This document shows positions 47,201-58,312 of a stretch of DNA of 64,000 nt, one piece after another. Source of the DNA: Patiria miniata (taxonomy: Eukaryota; Echinodermata; Asteroidea; Valvatida; Asterinidae); NCBI RefSeq assembly GCF_015706575.1, contig NW_024037070.1, positions 8,215,598 through 8,279,597 of the forward strand, written 5' to 3'. Position 1 is the stretch's first letter. Each line of letters starts with the position of its first letter. The translations under genes and the position numbers were made by a program. The notes beneath the pieces were generated by a model. The model was not told the DNA's origin and did no database searches. It worked only from the letters and a program-made list of their open reading frames with translations.

Positions 47201-48785
47201 AATTTTGAAAAAAGGTATGATTTTTGGATTGATAATTTAGTCCCTCCGTAAAAACGCTGAAAACCTTTTGCAATTTGATTCAAAAATTTCAAAACTATTT
47301 TTTAAAAGACTTGTCATGCTTACTGCTTACTGCTTACTTACTCTGATTCGATTTTTAAAGAACGGGTTTTTGACTATGTATTAGCCTGGGGGAGATTATA
47401 ATCTGGATTGTTTGTTTTGCGTCTGTTCTTTGACGACTCTTCGGAATTGCCCCCATGATCTACCCCTTTCGTGAAGTTGGCATCAAGTGTATTTCCTTTT
47501 ATTTTCATGCCTTTGTTGTTATAACTTCTCGACATTATTGACAAGTGGTGAACATTCATATTCGTACTTGTATTAGTCATCTAAGTTAAAAACAAACACA
47601 TTCTTGTCCTGGTGTAAATCAAAGAGTAAAAACAGTAAAAACAGCATGCAAGAACTGACAATAGTAAAACTTACACTTAAATTAACCTATGAATAAAACA
47701 TGCCTGTAAAACACAATAATTTTTAAAATGATAACATAAAGACTGATAGCAAAAAGACACGATGCCTATCCGCCCTGGGCTAGCACTATGACAATGAAAT
47801 ATAACTTTAAAAATATGCCGGGGAAAAAAGGATAAAGAACTTTAAAAATGTTTTTTTTCCATCGTCGTAAAATACTAAAAACCACAGGTGCAGATTTTGA
47901 ATAGTTATTAAACTTAAATAAAGTTATTTTGTACTGTGTTTTCCAGTGGCTAATTCACAACAAATGATGTACAGATCTAAACGGTCTTTCATATTTGCTG
48001 TATTATTATGTAACTTTGAATATACATGTAATCCCAAATTGCATTTTGGTCAAAAATAAAATGAAGCAAGTTCGAGTCGAACTCCGATTTGAAAAAAATT
48101 GACTTGAAGCTCGCCGATCCCCTGGATCATCCAATACATGTACATACACGTATACGTATTTGTATGCAGGATGTATGCATAGTGCCTGGCCGTGGCGTGG
48201 GAACGTATCAGATTACATATCGGCCGACCGCAATATCGATCGGTTCAAAAATAGATGGTCCGCGCGGGAATTGACCTGGATTGACCCGCAAACGTTCGGG
48301 TTGTCTGTGACGTAGGCAAGTCACCGACATATTTTTCTAAAAATGACTGCAAGTGCGCAGGCGTGCAAATTCCCGCACGATGCATAGGCCAAGTTCGTAT
48401 GTGAAGCATGACAAGCAAAATTTGCAAATATTAATATTATTGAAGTGTTTTGTAAATTGTAACAAAGCGAGGCAGGGTTAAATTTAAACTCAGCGATCCC
48501 GTCTGAACATGCTGAAGATGACAGTTTTTATGCTTGCCATCCATACATGGTTGAAATTTTAATAAAATGTAAAGAATGAAAATTAGGCCTGTGGTTGAAC
48601 TTCCCGAACTTACCCCTTTTATTTCTCGTGCCATTTTGTTTTGCTATTTTAATTTCTTCCTGGATTTTCTTTTCCAAAAACGCCTGCTTTTTCTCAAGCA
48701 ATTCTTCTGTTTGTCTCAATTTCTGGATTCCTTCGGCAGTTGTCGGTGGCGCCGCTTGCTTCTTCTTTCCGAAAAGAAACGACAT
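38241..48785 (-). CDS. CHMP4: CHMP4 / Snf7 (ESCRT-III core subunit)
   Basis: Five exons (48785-48614, 40507-40330, 39857-39743, 39302-39188, 38299-38241) join in phase to 212 codons, the normal length for CHMP4. CHMP4 polymerises on membranes to drive budding and scission in multivesicular body sorting, cytokinesis and membrane repair. Helix 1 carries KLRQTEELLEKKQAFLEKKI (residues 22-41). The basic helix 2 region has KRAAIMALKRKKRLEKQL, and GTLSTIEFQREALENANTNT is a near-diagnostic CHMP4 block. Helices 3-5 follow in an acidic C-terminal half. LPDVP at 185-189 lies where CHMP4 proteins bind VPS4 (MIM2), and DMRELAAWAS (203-212) is the terminal helix that binds the Bro1 domain of ALIX. Intron 1 is 8.1 kb and holds unrelated repeats and an H1 pseudogene. 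Confidence 0.96.
40119..40206. repeat. 22-bp minisatellite, 4 units, in CHMP4 intron 2
   Basis: The unit GGTGGATTCTGATGGACTCA plus CT is repeated four times without interruption, with single-base changes only. It is flanked by related GATGGATTC-type motifs at 40081-40090. Confidence 0.88.
43191..43305. repeat. Small foldback element with telomere-like core (copy 1)
   Basis: The arms CTATGTTCCGACACCCC and GGGGTGTCGGAACATAG are perfect inverse complements of 17 bp. A second GTTCCGAC/GTCGGAAC pair sits inside, and the loop holds CCCTAACCCTAACC. Confidence 0.8.
43593..43903. mobile_element. Palindromic cluster of GTCCGACGCCTCATA repeats
   Basis: About a dozen copies of a ~15-bp unit TCCGACGCCTCATAAG occur here, roughly half in each orientation. 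The outermost units, TCATAAGTCCGACGCCTCAT and its inverse, are followed outward by matching GGTCCG/CGGACC ends. An inner perfect hairpin centres on TCCGAAATTTCGGA. This looks like a foldback element with subterminal repeats. A degenerate relative lies at 46385-46490. Confidence 0.7.
44589..44714. repeat. Small foldback element with telomere-like core (copy 2)
   Basis: Left arm CGATGTTCCCCAATACCGAT followed by GTTCC is matched by an inverse right arm with three units of the same motif. The loop holds GGGTTAGGGTTAGAGTTAGG. It sits at the corresponding place in the third tandem block, as copy 1 does in the second. Confidence 0.75.
45408..45423 (-). promoter_or_regulatory. Histone mRNA 3' stem-loop
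   Basis: The minus strand reads GGCTCTTTTCAGAGCC, a perfect match to the metazoan replication-dependent histone stem-loop (6-bp stem, 4-base loop), preceded by AAAAC and followed by ACA. It directly follows the lysine-rich H1-like reading frame, as expected for a histone gene. Confidence 0.88.
45424..45815 (-). pseudogene. Linker histone H1-like pseudogene, 5'-truncated and frameshifted
   Basis: On the minus strand, 45815 down to about 45735 reads QIAGKGAAGTFKFDTTEEKE, matching the end of the H1 winged-helix domain (normally GxGASGSFKL). Shifts of frame then give ANAAKEKERIKAKKEREMKA and finally MVNKVKKPAPKKSPKKAAKK followed by a Lys/Ala/Pro/Ser tail typical of H1. At least two frameshifts are needed, and in the last frame the stop is missed and translation would run through the histone stem-loop. 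The first two thirds of the globular domain are absent upstream. Base composition is far more G/C-rich than the surroundings. It lies in CHMP4 intron 1 on the same strand. Alternatively it is an assembly-damaged functional gene, but the missing globular part argues against that. Confidence 0.75.
46322..46490. mobile_element. Degenerate relative of the GTCCGACGCCTCATA palindromic element
   Basis: TCCGACGCCTAGGTCCGAC, CAGTCCGACGCCTAATAA and, inverted, TTTCGGACTTCCGAGGCG occur within 100 bp and share the unit found at 43593-43903. Confidence 0.5.
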
Positions 48786-51700
48786 CTTTATTCACACTAG
48801 TTAAAAAGACAGAGAAAATTCGGGATTTGCCTGTTCCGAAAGTGTGATTAAACGTAAACACTCGATTCACAGACGTATGTAGGTGATGTAGGTGAGTGTA
48901 CAATATAAAAATAGCAAATGACTTTATGTGGTAACCGACGTCATCACGTATGGCAATTACATTGGGATGGAAACCAGTTAAGTGGAAAACACAAATATAG
49001 GCGGGTTCCTAGTAAAAGGCCGATGTTAAATAACTTGAGCAGTCAGGGAGCCTTCAACTATAGGAAGAGCAATTGACCGTCAATCAAACTAACAGAGGGC
49101 GCCATTCCACATTAATGGGCCTGCATACTTCAGTAAATGAGGAACCTTTGTTCCCACTTAAACAAATTAAATTAATGCATAGATGAAACTTTTATGATTG
49201 TTTTTTTTTAAAGCACTGAGACCAATAACCAATTAAGATCAGTTATCAGGAAACCTGATGATAAATTTAACATCAATGCAGGAAAAAGAAAACCATCCAA
49301 AAACTGATACAATTTTCCCCGAAAATGAGTGAACGCTGAAAAACTCACAAAACCTAGTCAATTCGTCTTATTTTCACAATACGGGCGATTCCCAATAGTG
49401 CGCCTCCAAGAGTTTGCAACGCGTTGGCCAATCACAATGCGCAAAATCTGTCGACCCAATGCGCGTTTGGAAAAGGTCGACTGATTTCGCGCATTGTGAT
49501 TGGCCAACGCGTTGCAAACTCTTGGAGGCGCACTATTGGGAATCGCCCGTATTGGCCACAAAATATGCCAGACACTAAAATCACGCGGTTTATAGGTATG
49601 TAAATCGTTCAGTTTGTTTTTCATAATCTGCAACTCTCATGGCCTTTACAACTGATTTTGAAACGTAAACATGACACACAAATATTACACGTCACAAAAA
49701 TTCCTTTTCAATTTGTGTTTTTAATCGTAAGCAAGAGCTGTATCTCAATTACATGTACGTTGATAGTTTATATACATTATATGTTTGTACATTTTTAATT
49801 TACAGAATAACATTGGATATGCAGACTTAGGTATTTACACTTATTTATAGAAATGAACCATTTTCTCCGGAACTTAGTGAGGGCAGACAAAGCCACACTA
49901 ACAAATGAACTGAGAAAGTTAACAACTCAAAAAAAATCCACTCAATCCTAGTTTTAAATCTGTTATTTTTTTTTTAAGGTTAAACTAAGACAGCCCAGTA
50001 ATGTGGCCTTGTGAAGCCACAGTAAATCTATAACTAACAAGTCATAGCTCCAAAAAGCTTGATTCCAACAGTCGCATAATGGCCTCTCCTGTCGGGAGCA
50101 GTCCATGCCTTGCGATAATTTGTTGCAAAATGCAAAATGTAGAGCGACCAAAACAAGTACACTTTTTAAAAGTAAAATGTTAAAACCTTCACTCAAAAGC
50201 TGCCATTACCACCATTTCTGCATTTGGCTAAAATTCATGTTTGGACAAAAAAATTAAATATTTATGTTTTTCAAACAATCATCTGTTCAAAACAAAACAA
50301 AACTCCAAGTTCTCTTAAAAAATAAAAGGTAATTTGTTTCAATTAGTAAATACAAGGAAATATTCTAGTCCCAATTTAATACATGACAAGACAAGACAAA
50401 CTCTCATCCTGACCCCCCCCCCCCCCAAAAAATATAATATATTAATTTTCTTTACAAGAGATGCAAATGATTATCGTTTCCAAAAAGCTTTCTCGCACTA
50501 CGCATATTATTTGACGTTATGAATATGAATACAAATGACATGGTGATAAAAATGATAAAAATATCAGAAAGGGCAAAAGTGTCATGCAAATTACCCCGAC
50601 ATCTACCTCACAAAGTCCACGTAAACAAGATTACGATGTTTAAACGACACTTTTGGAAGCACTTATTGTTATCGATCACCCCACTGCAAAAACACATCCC
50701 ATGTTGGCCACCGTTTAACAATACCAACACCACAGCCAGACGAATCCCTTTATTTATTGGGCTTTTACCTAAAATGAAACTGCAGCAACTTTCTACGCAT
50801 ACAGTATTCAAGGTACACATTCCTGTTTGCACTGCTTATTGTACTTTCATGCAAATGGTTTTATATGCATATATTCTTGAATCCTTTTTTTTTATTTTAT
50901 TGTATTCACATGCAAGATGTTAGAAATAGCCGATATTAAAAAACATGGCACACACATGTAATTGGATTATATGTGTAGTTTTTGCAAGAGGCGTGGTTCC
51001 ATTGAAGGGGGAGATGGAGGGTCCCCTCCCTTCAAAATAGGGGCTCAAAACTTGTATGCAGGCTGAAAAAGGTCTAAAAACCATTTAACCTTGTCAGTTA
51101 CACATTATACAACAAATGCATAAGTATAAAATAGAGGCACGTTAGGTGTTTTTCATTTTAGTATATTGGACTCCAAAAAAATTTGTTTGGGGGGGGGGGG
51201 ATAAAAGATTGAACCTAATCTGTTGGAAGGAACAATTCGCTGATATTTCTCAAAGGCAGAGTTCAAGCTAAGCTATTTTTTATTTTGACGCGTGAATGCA
51301 TTTTTCTCCTTTTCGACTTTAATTTCTATTTACAGGGATCTAACATAATGAAAGGACTTCAAGGGAATAAACGAGTGCAAATTTAGTTTGAACATACCCT
51401 TCACCTAACTATATAAATTGGTCCTAATTAATAACCTCAAGTGGAAAACCAAAAATGTTCATGAATTTTTATAGGGACCTTGTCTTTTTTTTTTTACATT
51501 TTAATTATAATTACTGATTCATCATCACGATTTGTCAAGGTAACACAGAAAAAAAAATTGACTGGAAAGATCAGTCAGTCAAATTGAGTTCAACTGAATG
51601 AAAATAAAATAGGATATGCGGAGAAAAAAAAATCCCCAAAACTGATGTATTCATTAAGAAAACATCGATTGCAAAGCTCAATAATTAACCCTAATCTTAC

Positions 51701-52281
51701 GAACTCCATCAAAATCCATCCCCTCATTTTTGGGGGGATTTTGGCTGATAAGCCATGTGTACCAAGTCCATCAAAATCCACCAGAATCAGTGATGGATTT
51801 CAACGGATTTGGTCCTGAAGCATTATGTGAAGCAGAGTGAGTATTGGTTTTTGATGGACATGGTCTTTTTTTTCTGATTTTCGAGGGAGAGGGAAGGGGG
51901 ACGGGGAAGGCTTAATATACAAATTAGTCATGTACCTCTGACAAATTAGAGTCTTTCAGGCTGTCGCCATCTTGGTCTGATACCAGAACCCAACACACAA
52001 CTAGTTAGGACACCAATCACTGCCTGATGGGTGCCTGACTATTGTGTTCATGGCTCTCCGTACAAGTGGTACTCAAAACTGCCAAAACAGCTACAGGGAA
52101 ATAATGGGGATGTCTCAGGAAGCCTTAGGCTGAAATTGTTTGTCTACAGCAATTGTCTAGGTCTTCGCACATACTACCACGTGGGAAGAAGCCGACAGTA
52201 GTCGAGCCGCAGCTCGGGGAGCCTGTTTTGGGGACCCGACCTCGCTCTGGATGGAGTGTGACTAATTCTGATTGGTTAGGG
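48786..52281. other. Intergenic region between CHMP4 (5' end) and HERPUD2 (3' end)
   Basis: No gene was recognised. Positions 48786-49000 should contain the CHMP4 promoter; there is no TATA box close by. A 176-bp foldback element is at 49378-49553. Near 51700-51800 are several ATCCATCAAAATCCA-type motifs related to other GGATTTTGG repeats in the window. The last part, up to 52281, is probably the HERPUD2 3' untranslated region. Confidence 0.45.
49378..49553. mobile_element. Family 6 foldback element: 79-bp arms, 18-bp loop
   Basis: The left arm 49378-49456 and right arm 49475-49553 are inverse complements with only two mismatches (around AAAATC/GATTTC and the next base pair step). The ends, GGGCGATTCCCAATAGTGCG then CCTCCAAGAGTTTGC, match those of the long element at 27878-28225. 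Confidence 0.9.
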
Positions 52282-55200
52282 TTAGTTTGCAGCGGCCACG
52301 TTGGGATCTTGAGGAAACAAGGAAGTGAAGAACGTTGACAGGAACACCCAGGCGATGGTCAGGACACCAGGCTTGGGTGGCTCAGGAGGAGCTGGTGGTC
52401 TCTCGGCGGAATCGGAGTCTGTCTCTCGCTCCTCTTGTGACTCCGTACTGCTCTCTCTTTCAGAAGACTCATCCTGCTGCGGCTGTTGAAGCACAGAGAA
52501 AGAAAAACTTAGGTTGTCAATTAACAGGCAAGTTTAGTTGGTGCCTTCAGAGACCAACGATATTGTGCGCTAGCGCACCGGTAACCAGTGAGATAGTCTA
52601 CTACACATGCATATTTAACCTGTGCATGAAACCTCGCATGCACACTTGGTGAACAGCAAAACTAGAGGCTGACACATGATGGCGAATGGACCAGTGAGAA
52701 CTCGGCTCTCGATCATGAATATGTATGAGGTATAGCAATGTATAGCAGTGACCACGCACATGTATGATACTGTAACCTACACTGAACAAACCATACATGG
52801 ATATTGTTGATGTTCCTTTGACTTCACCTTCCATAACTGACAAACAGTTAAAGGTTCTTATTCCTACCTGTTCCTGATTACTGTTGTCTGGTTCCCTGTC
52901 TTCTTGCTCAACATTCCCATTATCCTCCAGTCTCTCCCTGGCGACAGGCGTCCGTTGTAGCCGGAACCAACGCTTTTGATATCTGCATTGGGGTGAAAAA
53001 AGAAAATCACTTGTAAACGAATTTTGCTTCAGAATACTCAGTTTTACAGTTATCACTTTTTTCAACTTTTGAATTTCACCCAAAACGTAGCCATTTGATT
53101 TCACTTAGAAACTTAAGGATGCAAACTCCTTTCTGCAACACCATTCAAAATTTCTTTTTCAACTGTTGGTTGATTTCCCATCTGTTTAGTTCTGCATACA
53201 AATCAACCAGTGAAACCAGATCATTTGAGAATTCCAAATTCTCAAACTTTTGCCAAGGAAAAATTACCCCCCCCCAGGAATTTTCATCAGTACTACTGTA
53301 CACTGCAACGTATTAATATTTATATTATACGAATACTAATGCATGCTATGCATAATGTTATTCACTGAAACATATCAATAGAAATGCATATAAAACAGTA
53401 TGCATGCACAATGAAGATGTCATCGTCTGTATGGATGTACAATGTTAATACTGTAAAAAATTAACAGGGCACTTCACAATTAATGGTCTGAGATCAATAA
53501 CAAAGACTCATCAATTAGAATTTCAGACTGAATATAAAAAGTTTGGCGATAAGTGGCTGTACCACAGTAGATGAGGCAAAGCACATTATTTATTTAAACA
53601 ATCAATCAGATGTCGCCAACTGCAAGGTGAAATTTAAAAAAAAAAAGACAAGGAAGAACACTCACAGGTACATGAATATCATGAAGCCGACCACCATGAG
53701 AAACCGACTGAGGGACGAGTAGAAATACACCAAACTGAGCATGACGCTAAAACGACAGAACGTGTAGATCCAATCCAACCAGTCGCGGTTCACGTTTTCG
53801 TCATCGTCGTCATCCACGGCCGGCCCCAGCCCGGCATTCATGCGGACATTCTGGTCGGGCCCAGCGACGTTTGGAGCTACCGGGGGGTTGACCACTCCCA
53901 CTCCAGGTTGATCGGGGACCTGAGGCGGAGGGACCACGACAGGTGCATGGGCTGGGGGGAGGTTGGCATTGAGGCCCGCACCGCCTGCTTGAAACTGGGT
54001 AGAGCTGTAACAAGTGACAAATAATTTGACAATTACCATCTCTGTTTGAAATAAAAATCTGCATGTTAACCTGAAATTTGTTTAAAGAAATTGAATGAAT
54101 GATGCAAAGAATTTTATTTCCACTAAAGCTGACCGATGAGGCAGTCTGCTTGATCAGTCTTTAATCATTGATCTGTGATTTGTGAGCAAAGCATTGTATC
54201 ACAAGGACCTATCTTAAAATCAGGGACACTTTATTGTACTTTTTTGCTGAAATGAAATTTTTCACTGAAATGAAAATGAATACAAATTGCAATTGTTTCG
54301 AAACAATTTTTCAGAAATGGTTTTAGTTGTAGTACCCGAAATATTGCTACAGGTTCTTGATGGATCCAAAGGCACAGCCTAGTTGTTCTATGAATGACTG
54401 AGTTAGTGACTAACTGAATGCGTCACTTGGTATAAATAATGTCCTAACGGAGACTTTTAGGGCCATATTGACTAGGAAAGTCTAGTTTTCTTAATACTTA
54501 CTACTGCATGTACTGCGCCATCTGCTGTGCATACATCTGCTGCATCCACATTGCCTGCTGCTGGTGGTTAGCTGCCATGTAGCCTGGCTGGTTACCTCTG
54601 GGTCCGTACTGCATCGGGTAGTTCCCATAACTGACAAAGACACAATTGTTGTTGTTTCATTAAAAAACAAACACTACAAAGTTTTGCAACAGGGAGATAT
54701 TAATTCTAGTACATGTACTCAATGTTGCCGTTCACTGAACTTTAGAAAGGTATACTCAGTGCTCAGTGCTGAAAGTTTGGAAGGAAAAAAAGGCACAACC
54801 TTGCTCAGGTGGGGGTTTATTCCATTACTGCTGGCTAAGTCATGCTTATTAGTACAAATACTTGTTTGTTTCTACTCTCAGATATTTTGTTGAGAGTGTG
54901 GCCTAGTGGTTAGGGTTGTTACTCATGATCAGAGGGTCAGGGGTTCAAATCCAACTGCCGGTCATATGTGTGTCCCTGGGCAAGCCACTTCATCCCCACT
55001 TGCCTCTCTCCACCCAGGAGTTTAAATGGGTACCCGCATTAGTTAGGGAGTAACCTGCAATGGACTAGCATCCAATCCAGAGGGAGAAGAAATATACTCA
55101 GTCCTTTCATGATACTGAAATTGAGATAAACACCTGCCTGACGGGCCACATAGGCTCGTGACAGACTTTACTACTTTTTACTTTTCTCAGATATTTTAAA

Positions 55201-58200
55201 AGAAGCTAATTCAAAACTGACAGAACATTCTTTTGGACAAAAAACTTTCCAGAGTTTGTCACTAAAGTACAGTTAGACACAAAAAAAATGGAAGATTTCT
55301 CCAACAAGGTATAAAAGTTACTAAGTGAAAGTTTGCCACCCAAGTTAGATTCTTGATTTAGCCACTCTGATTTAGCCACAGAGTGGCTACTATCTTAGCT
55401 TGTGTCTGATCCTATTGCAGTGCCAGTACCCCTAAAAGCCCAAATAAAACAACTACCTCAATGGCAAATAAAATTAAAAAAATTACGGGACTGTAAAATA
55501 AGGGAACCATCCAGTTCCTCGGCAGATACATGAAGTACAAACCTGTACGGATAGAAGTTGGAGAAGGAGGGAGTGCTGACAGTCCTATGCCTCAGCCCAC
55601 CGGTGGCTGGTAGTGCAGGCTCAACAGGTGTACTCTGCCTCCTGTGTGCAGTTACTGGAGTGGTCGTCCCTCCCTCTGTGGAGGTGCTTGCCATAGAGCC
55701 GCCTGGTACTGTTGATGGTGTGGGACTGAATGAAGGGGATGGGTTGGATTGACGGGTGACGGGGCTAGGCTTGAAGGATTGGATGAGATCTTCAGGGGAG
55801 GGTGAGCAGACCAGATGGACGGTGTGCTGCTGAAGGGTCTTATCATCCTAAAACAAAAACAGAACAAGACCAAAAGCGTCATTTTATTGGAACAAAATCT
55901 TCAATATAAGGTAGGAGTAAACCATAACTTTAAACCTAACAAAGTGTAATTATCTTCAAACTGATATGCATCGCAAAGTATGTTTAAGGACTTAAGATAT
56001 AAAACTTATAGAATGAGGTTTAATTTTTTTGTGTTAATCACGACATTCTTGTTTGACAATAAATTTCAAAACTGGAGAAGTTATGAGTCAATACATTTCT
56101 TTATGTGAATCATTACTTCTGTGGATAACATTTATCATCGTTTATAAAAAAAAAATGGAAACTGCTTCATGAGAATCTCTTTTTTGTTTGTAATGTCAAG
56201 GAAGCACAGCATTCATGGCCACGCAACATTTCCAAAACGAAACATATTTTTCAATGGCATTATTTGCAATACAAAAGTGAAAAACCAAATCAACACGTGC
56301 ACATGACAGTAGAAACAGAAACAAAAAATACCCAAAAAAGATTGTTCCAAATATTTATCCACATGCATTTATATTTAGATATCAATAATAATATTGTACG
56401 CAAATACTCACCAATCTCAGAACATCTTTCAACAGCAGGTTGTCTTTCAAGAGTTTACCAGAATAAATAATTCTCTGGTTCTTCTCATTCTAAAAGTAGA
56501 AACAGAAAACAATACACTGTGAGTAATGGGGGACTGATTTAAAGAAAATATTAAATGTGAAATCTGTGTGTGACAGAAAATGAAAATTTTATCCAAGCAT
56601 TGCGTCAAGGAAATACAAGCATTGCGTCAAGGAAATATGATTTTAAGAACGGTTTCAGTTGTGTTACTATTCTTACCGCAAAGCTGTTTCTTTTTCATTT
56701 GGGGATATCCATTCATCATTTACACATCACTTTCTTACATTGTGAAATCATCCAATACAAAAAGTATTTTAACCCCAACCTTCCAAAATCCTCCAAATGC
56801 TCTTTGCAAAATGGAGGATTTTGCAGGATTGAGGCTACATGGCAGAAATGTGTGGCTGATTTTGGAAGATGCAGTGTGTCAAGATCTTGGGCCGGATCTT
56901 GTGTTGTTTATGCTCAGCTGTGCAAAAAGTTAGGCCTAGATTATACTTGAAATCCTTCACACTGCTCCAGGATGTCACTGGCTCTGCCTTAACATATTGA
57001 CAGTGATTGCTGGAGGATTTTGCAGGATTGAGGCAGTGGTCACCCCTCCGAGGACCACATTCAAGAAATAATGGAGGATTTTGAAGGATTGAGGCTGTAT
57101 GCAATTTTTACATGGAGGCAGTTGGAGAATTTTGCAGGATTGAGGTTGCATCCTAGCAACATGGTAGCAAATGACATGAATGATAGCAACATATAATATG
57201 ATAGTGTCGTATAATTTGACATTTTCTAAGGTATTGAAATTATTATGCAAAATGCCTTTTTTTATTTTGACATTTTCTAAGGTATTGAAATTATTATGCA
57301 AAATGCCTTTTTTTTATTCCAGCATAAAACTAGAAGAAAAGTGAAAAAGTATCTCCCAATAACATTATTTAGAACTTATCTGGCAAAAAGGGTTGAACTT
57401 GGAGATTCTCCAAAATTCCAACACATATTCGTATTAAAACTTATCCCATAATTATGACGTATCCAAGTACCAGCATAGTATTCTGATATAGAACAAGGCT
57501 GAACAATTGAGTACCTAAATAATAGATGTTGTCATTAGTCAGTGAGGGATGCTAAATGGCCTGCAAGGTTTCAGCACAGAAATAAAAGTTAATCACCTGT
57601 AAAATGCATACATATGGCCTTCCCTTCAGATGATGTGTTCAAAAAATATTCACAAATATTATTGCCCTTTTATTGATACCACGTAAAAACCACAATATTA
57701 TTGTTTGTGAGATTCAGAAAGTAAACGTATGCATGCATCTTGCATTAATTTTATGGTGAGGACCTCGATACGACACTGTACCACAAATTGTAGTCAAATC
57801 GTGTGGACGTATGGTGATGGCTACAATGTACATGTACTACTCAGTCAGTACAGTGCTACTAGTGCAAGATTAACTCCCAGAGAATAAACAAAGGGAATCG
57901 AGTTGAGGTACTAATATTTTCCACCACTTTGACCCAGGTTCGACTCCCGACTAGGCCACCATGTCGATCAGGTTTCAGTCCCTGCCTTATTTTGATGATT
58001 GTCACTAGAATGTTTTTTCTCCCATGTCTAAATCTTTTATTTCCCATCTCATCTTCTACGAGATAAAAATCAAAACAACTTTCTTGGGCATACCCGTGAA
58101 TAACTCAGACTGAGTAAAAAGTAAATTTCAAACTTTGAAAATAAAATGTTGTTGATGGTTTGACTCACTGGTTTACTCGGATAAACGTTGGCGAGGTGGT

Positions 58201-58312
58201 TCTTGAGTTTCTGCACACTCCAGTCCAGGAAGCACTGAACGGTCTGGTCCCCAAGCTTCTGGTTAGGCGCTTTGATTAATAACGTGACTGGGTTGCCTGC
58301 TAACTGCTCCAT
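52282..58312 (-). CDS. HERPUD2: HERPUD2-like ER membrane ubiquitin-domain protein
   Basis: Seven exons (58312-58169, 56489-56412, 55847-55543, 54630-54502, 54004-53666, 52982-52868, 52482-52282) give 436 codons in phase. HERPUD proteins sit in the ER membrane and support ER-associated degradation through the HRD1 complex. An N-terminal ubiquitin-like domain (about 7-90) begins PVTLLIKAPNQKLGDQTVQC and continues IIYSGKLLKDNLLLKDVL and HTVHLVC, closer to HERPUD2 than HERPUD1. A Ser/Thr/Pro linker (TTPVTAHRRQSTP, GLRHRTVSTPSF) follows, then a Met/Gln-rich part (AMWMQQMYAQQMAQYMQY) and a Pro-rich part. The acidic DDDDDENVNRDWLDWIYTF leads into two membrane-associated hydrophobic runs (about residues 295-332). 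A Glu/Ser-rich stretch and the C-terminal VLTIAWVFLSTFFTSLFP (410-427), conserved in HERPUD proteins, close the chain. The family match is strong through all exons. Confidence 0.95.
54893..55180 (+). mobile_element. tRNA-derived SINE, plus orientation, in HERPUD2 intron 3
   Basis: The head has A box TGGCCTAGTGG and B box GGTTCAAATCC. The body has TGGGCAAGCCACTTCATCCC, GCCTCTCTCCACCCAGGAGT and GGGTACCCGCATTAG, in the same order as the minus-orientation copies. The far end is a CCTGACGGGCCACATAGGCT segment. Confidence 0.78.
56768..57145. repeat. Dispersed repeat with GAGGATTTTGCAGGATTGAG motifs (copy 2)
   Basis: It lies in HERPUD2 intron 1 and matches 33528-33905 over its full length in the same orientation, with moderate divergence and small indels. 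Confidence 0.75.
57197..57310 (+). repeat. Short direct duplication (~55 bp, 2 units) in HERPUD2 intron 1
   Basis: TTTGACATTTTCTAAGGTAT followed by TGAAATTATTATGCAAAATG and CCTTTTTTT occurs twice in a row at about 57215-57262 and 57268-57315. Confidence 0.85.

Noticed and set aside
57928..57975. B-box-like GGTTCGACTCC as another SINE
   Set aside because: No A box at proper spacing and none of the shared SINE body nearby.
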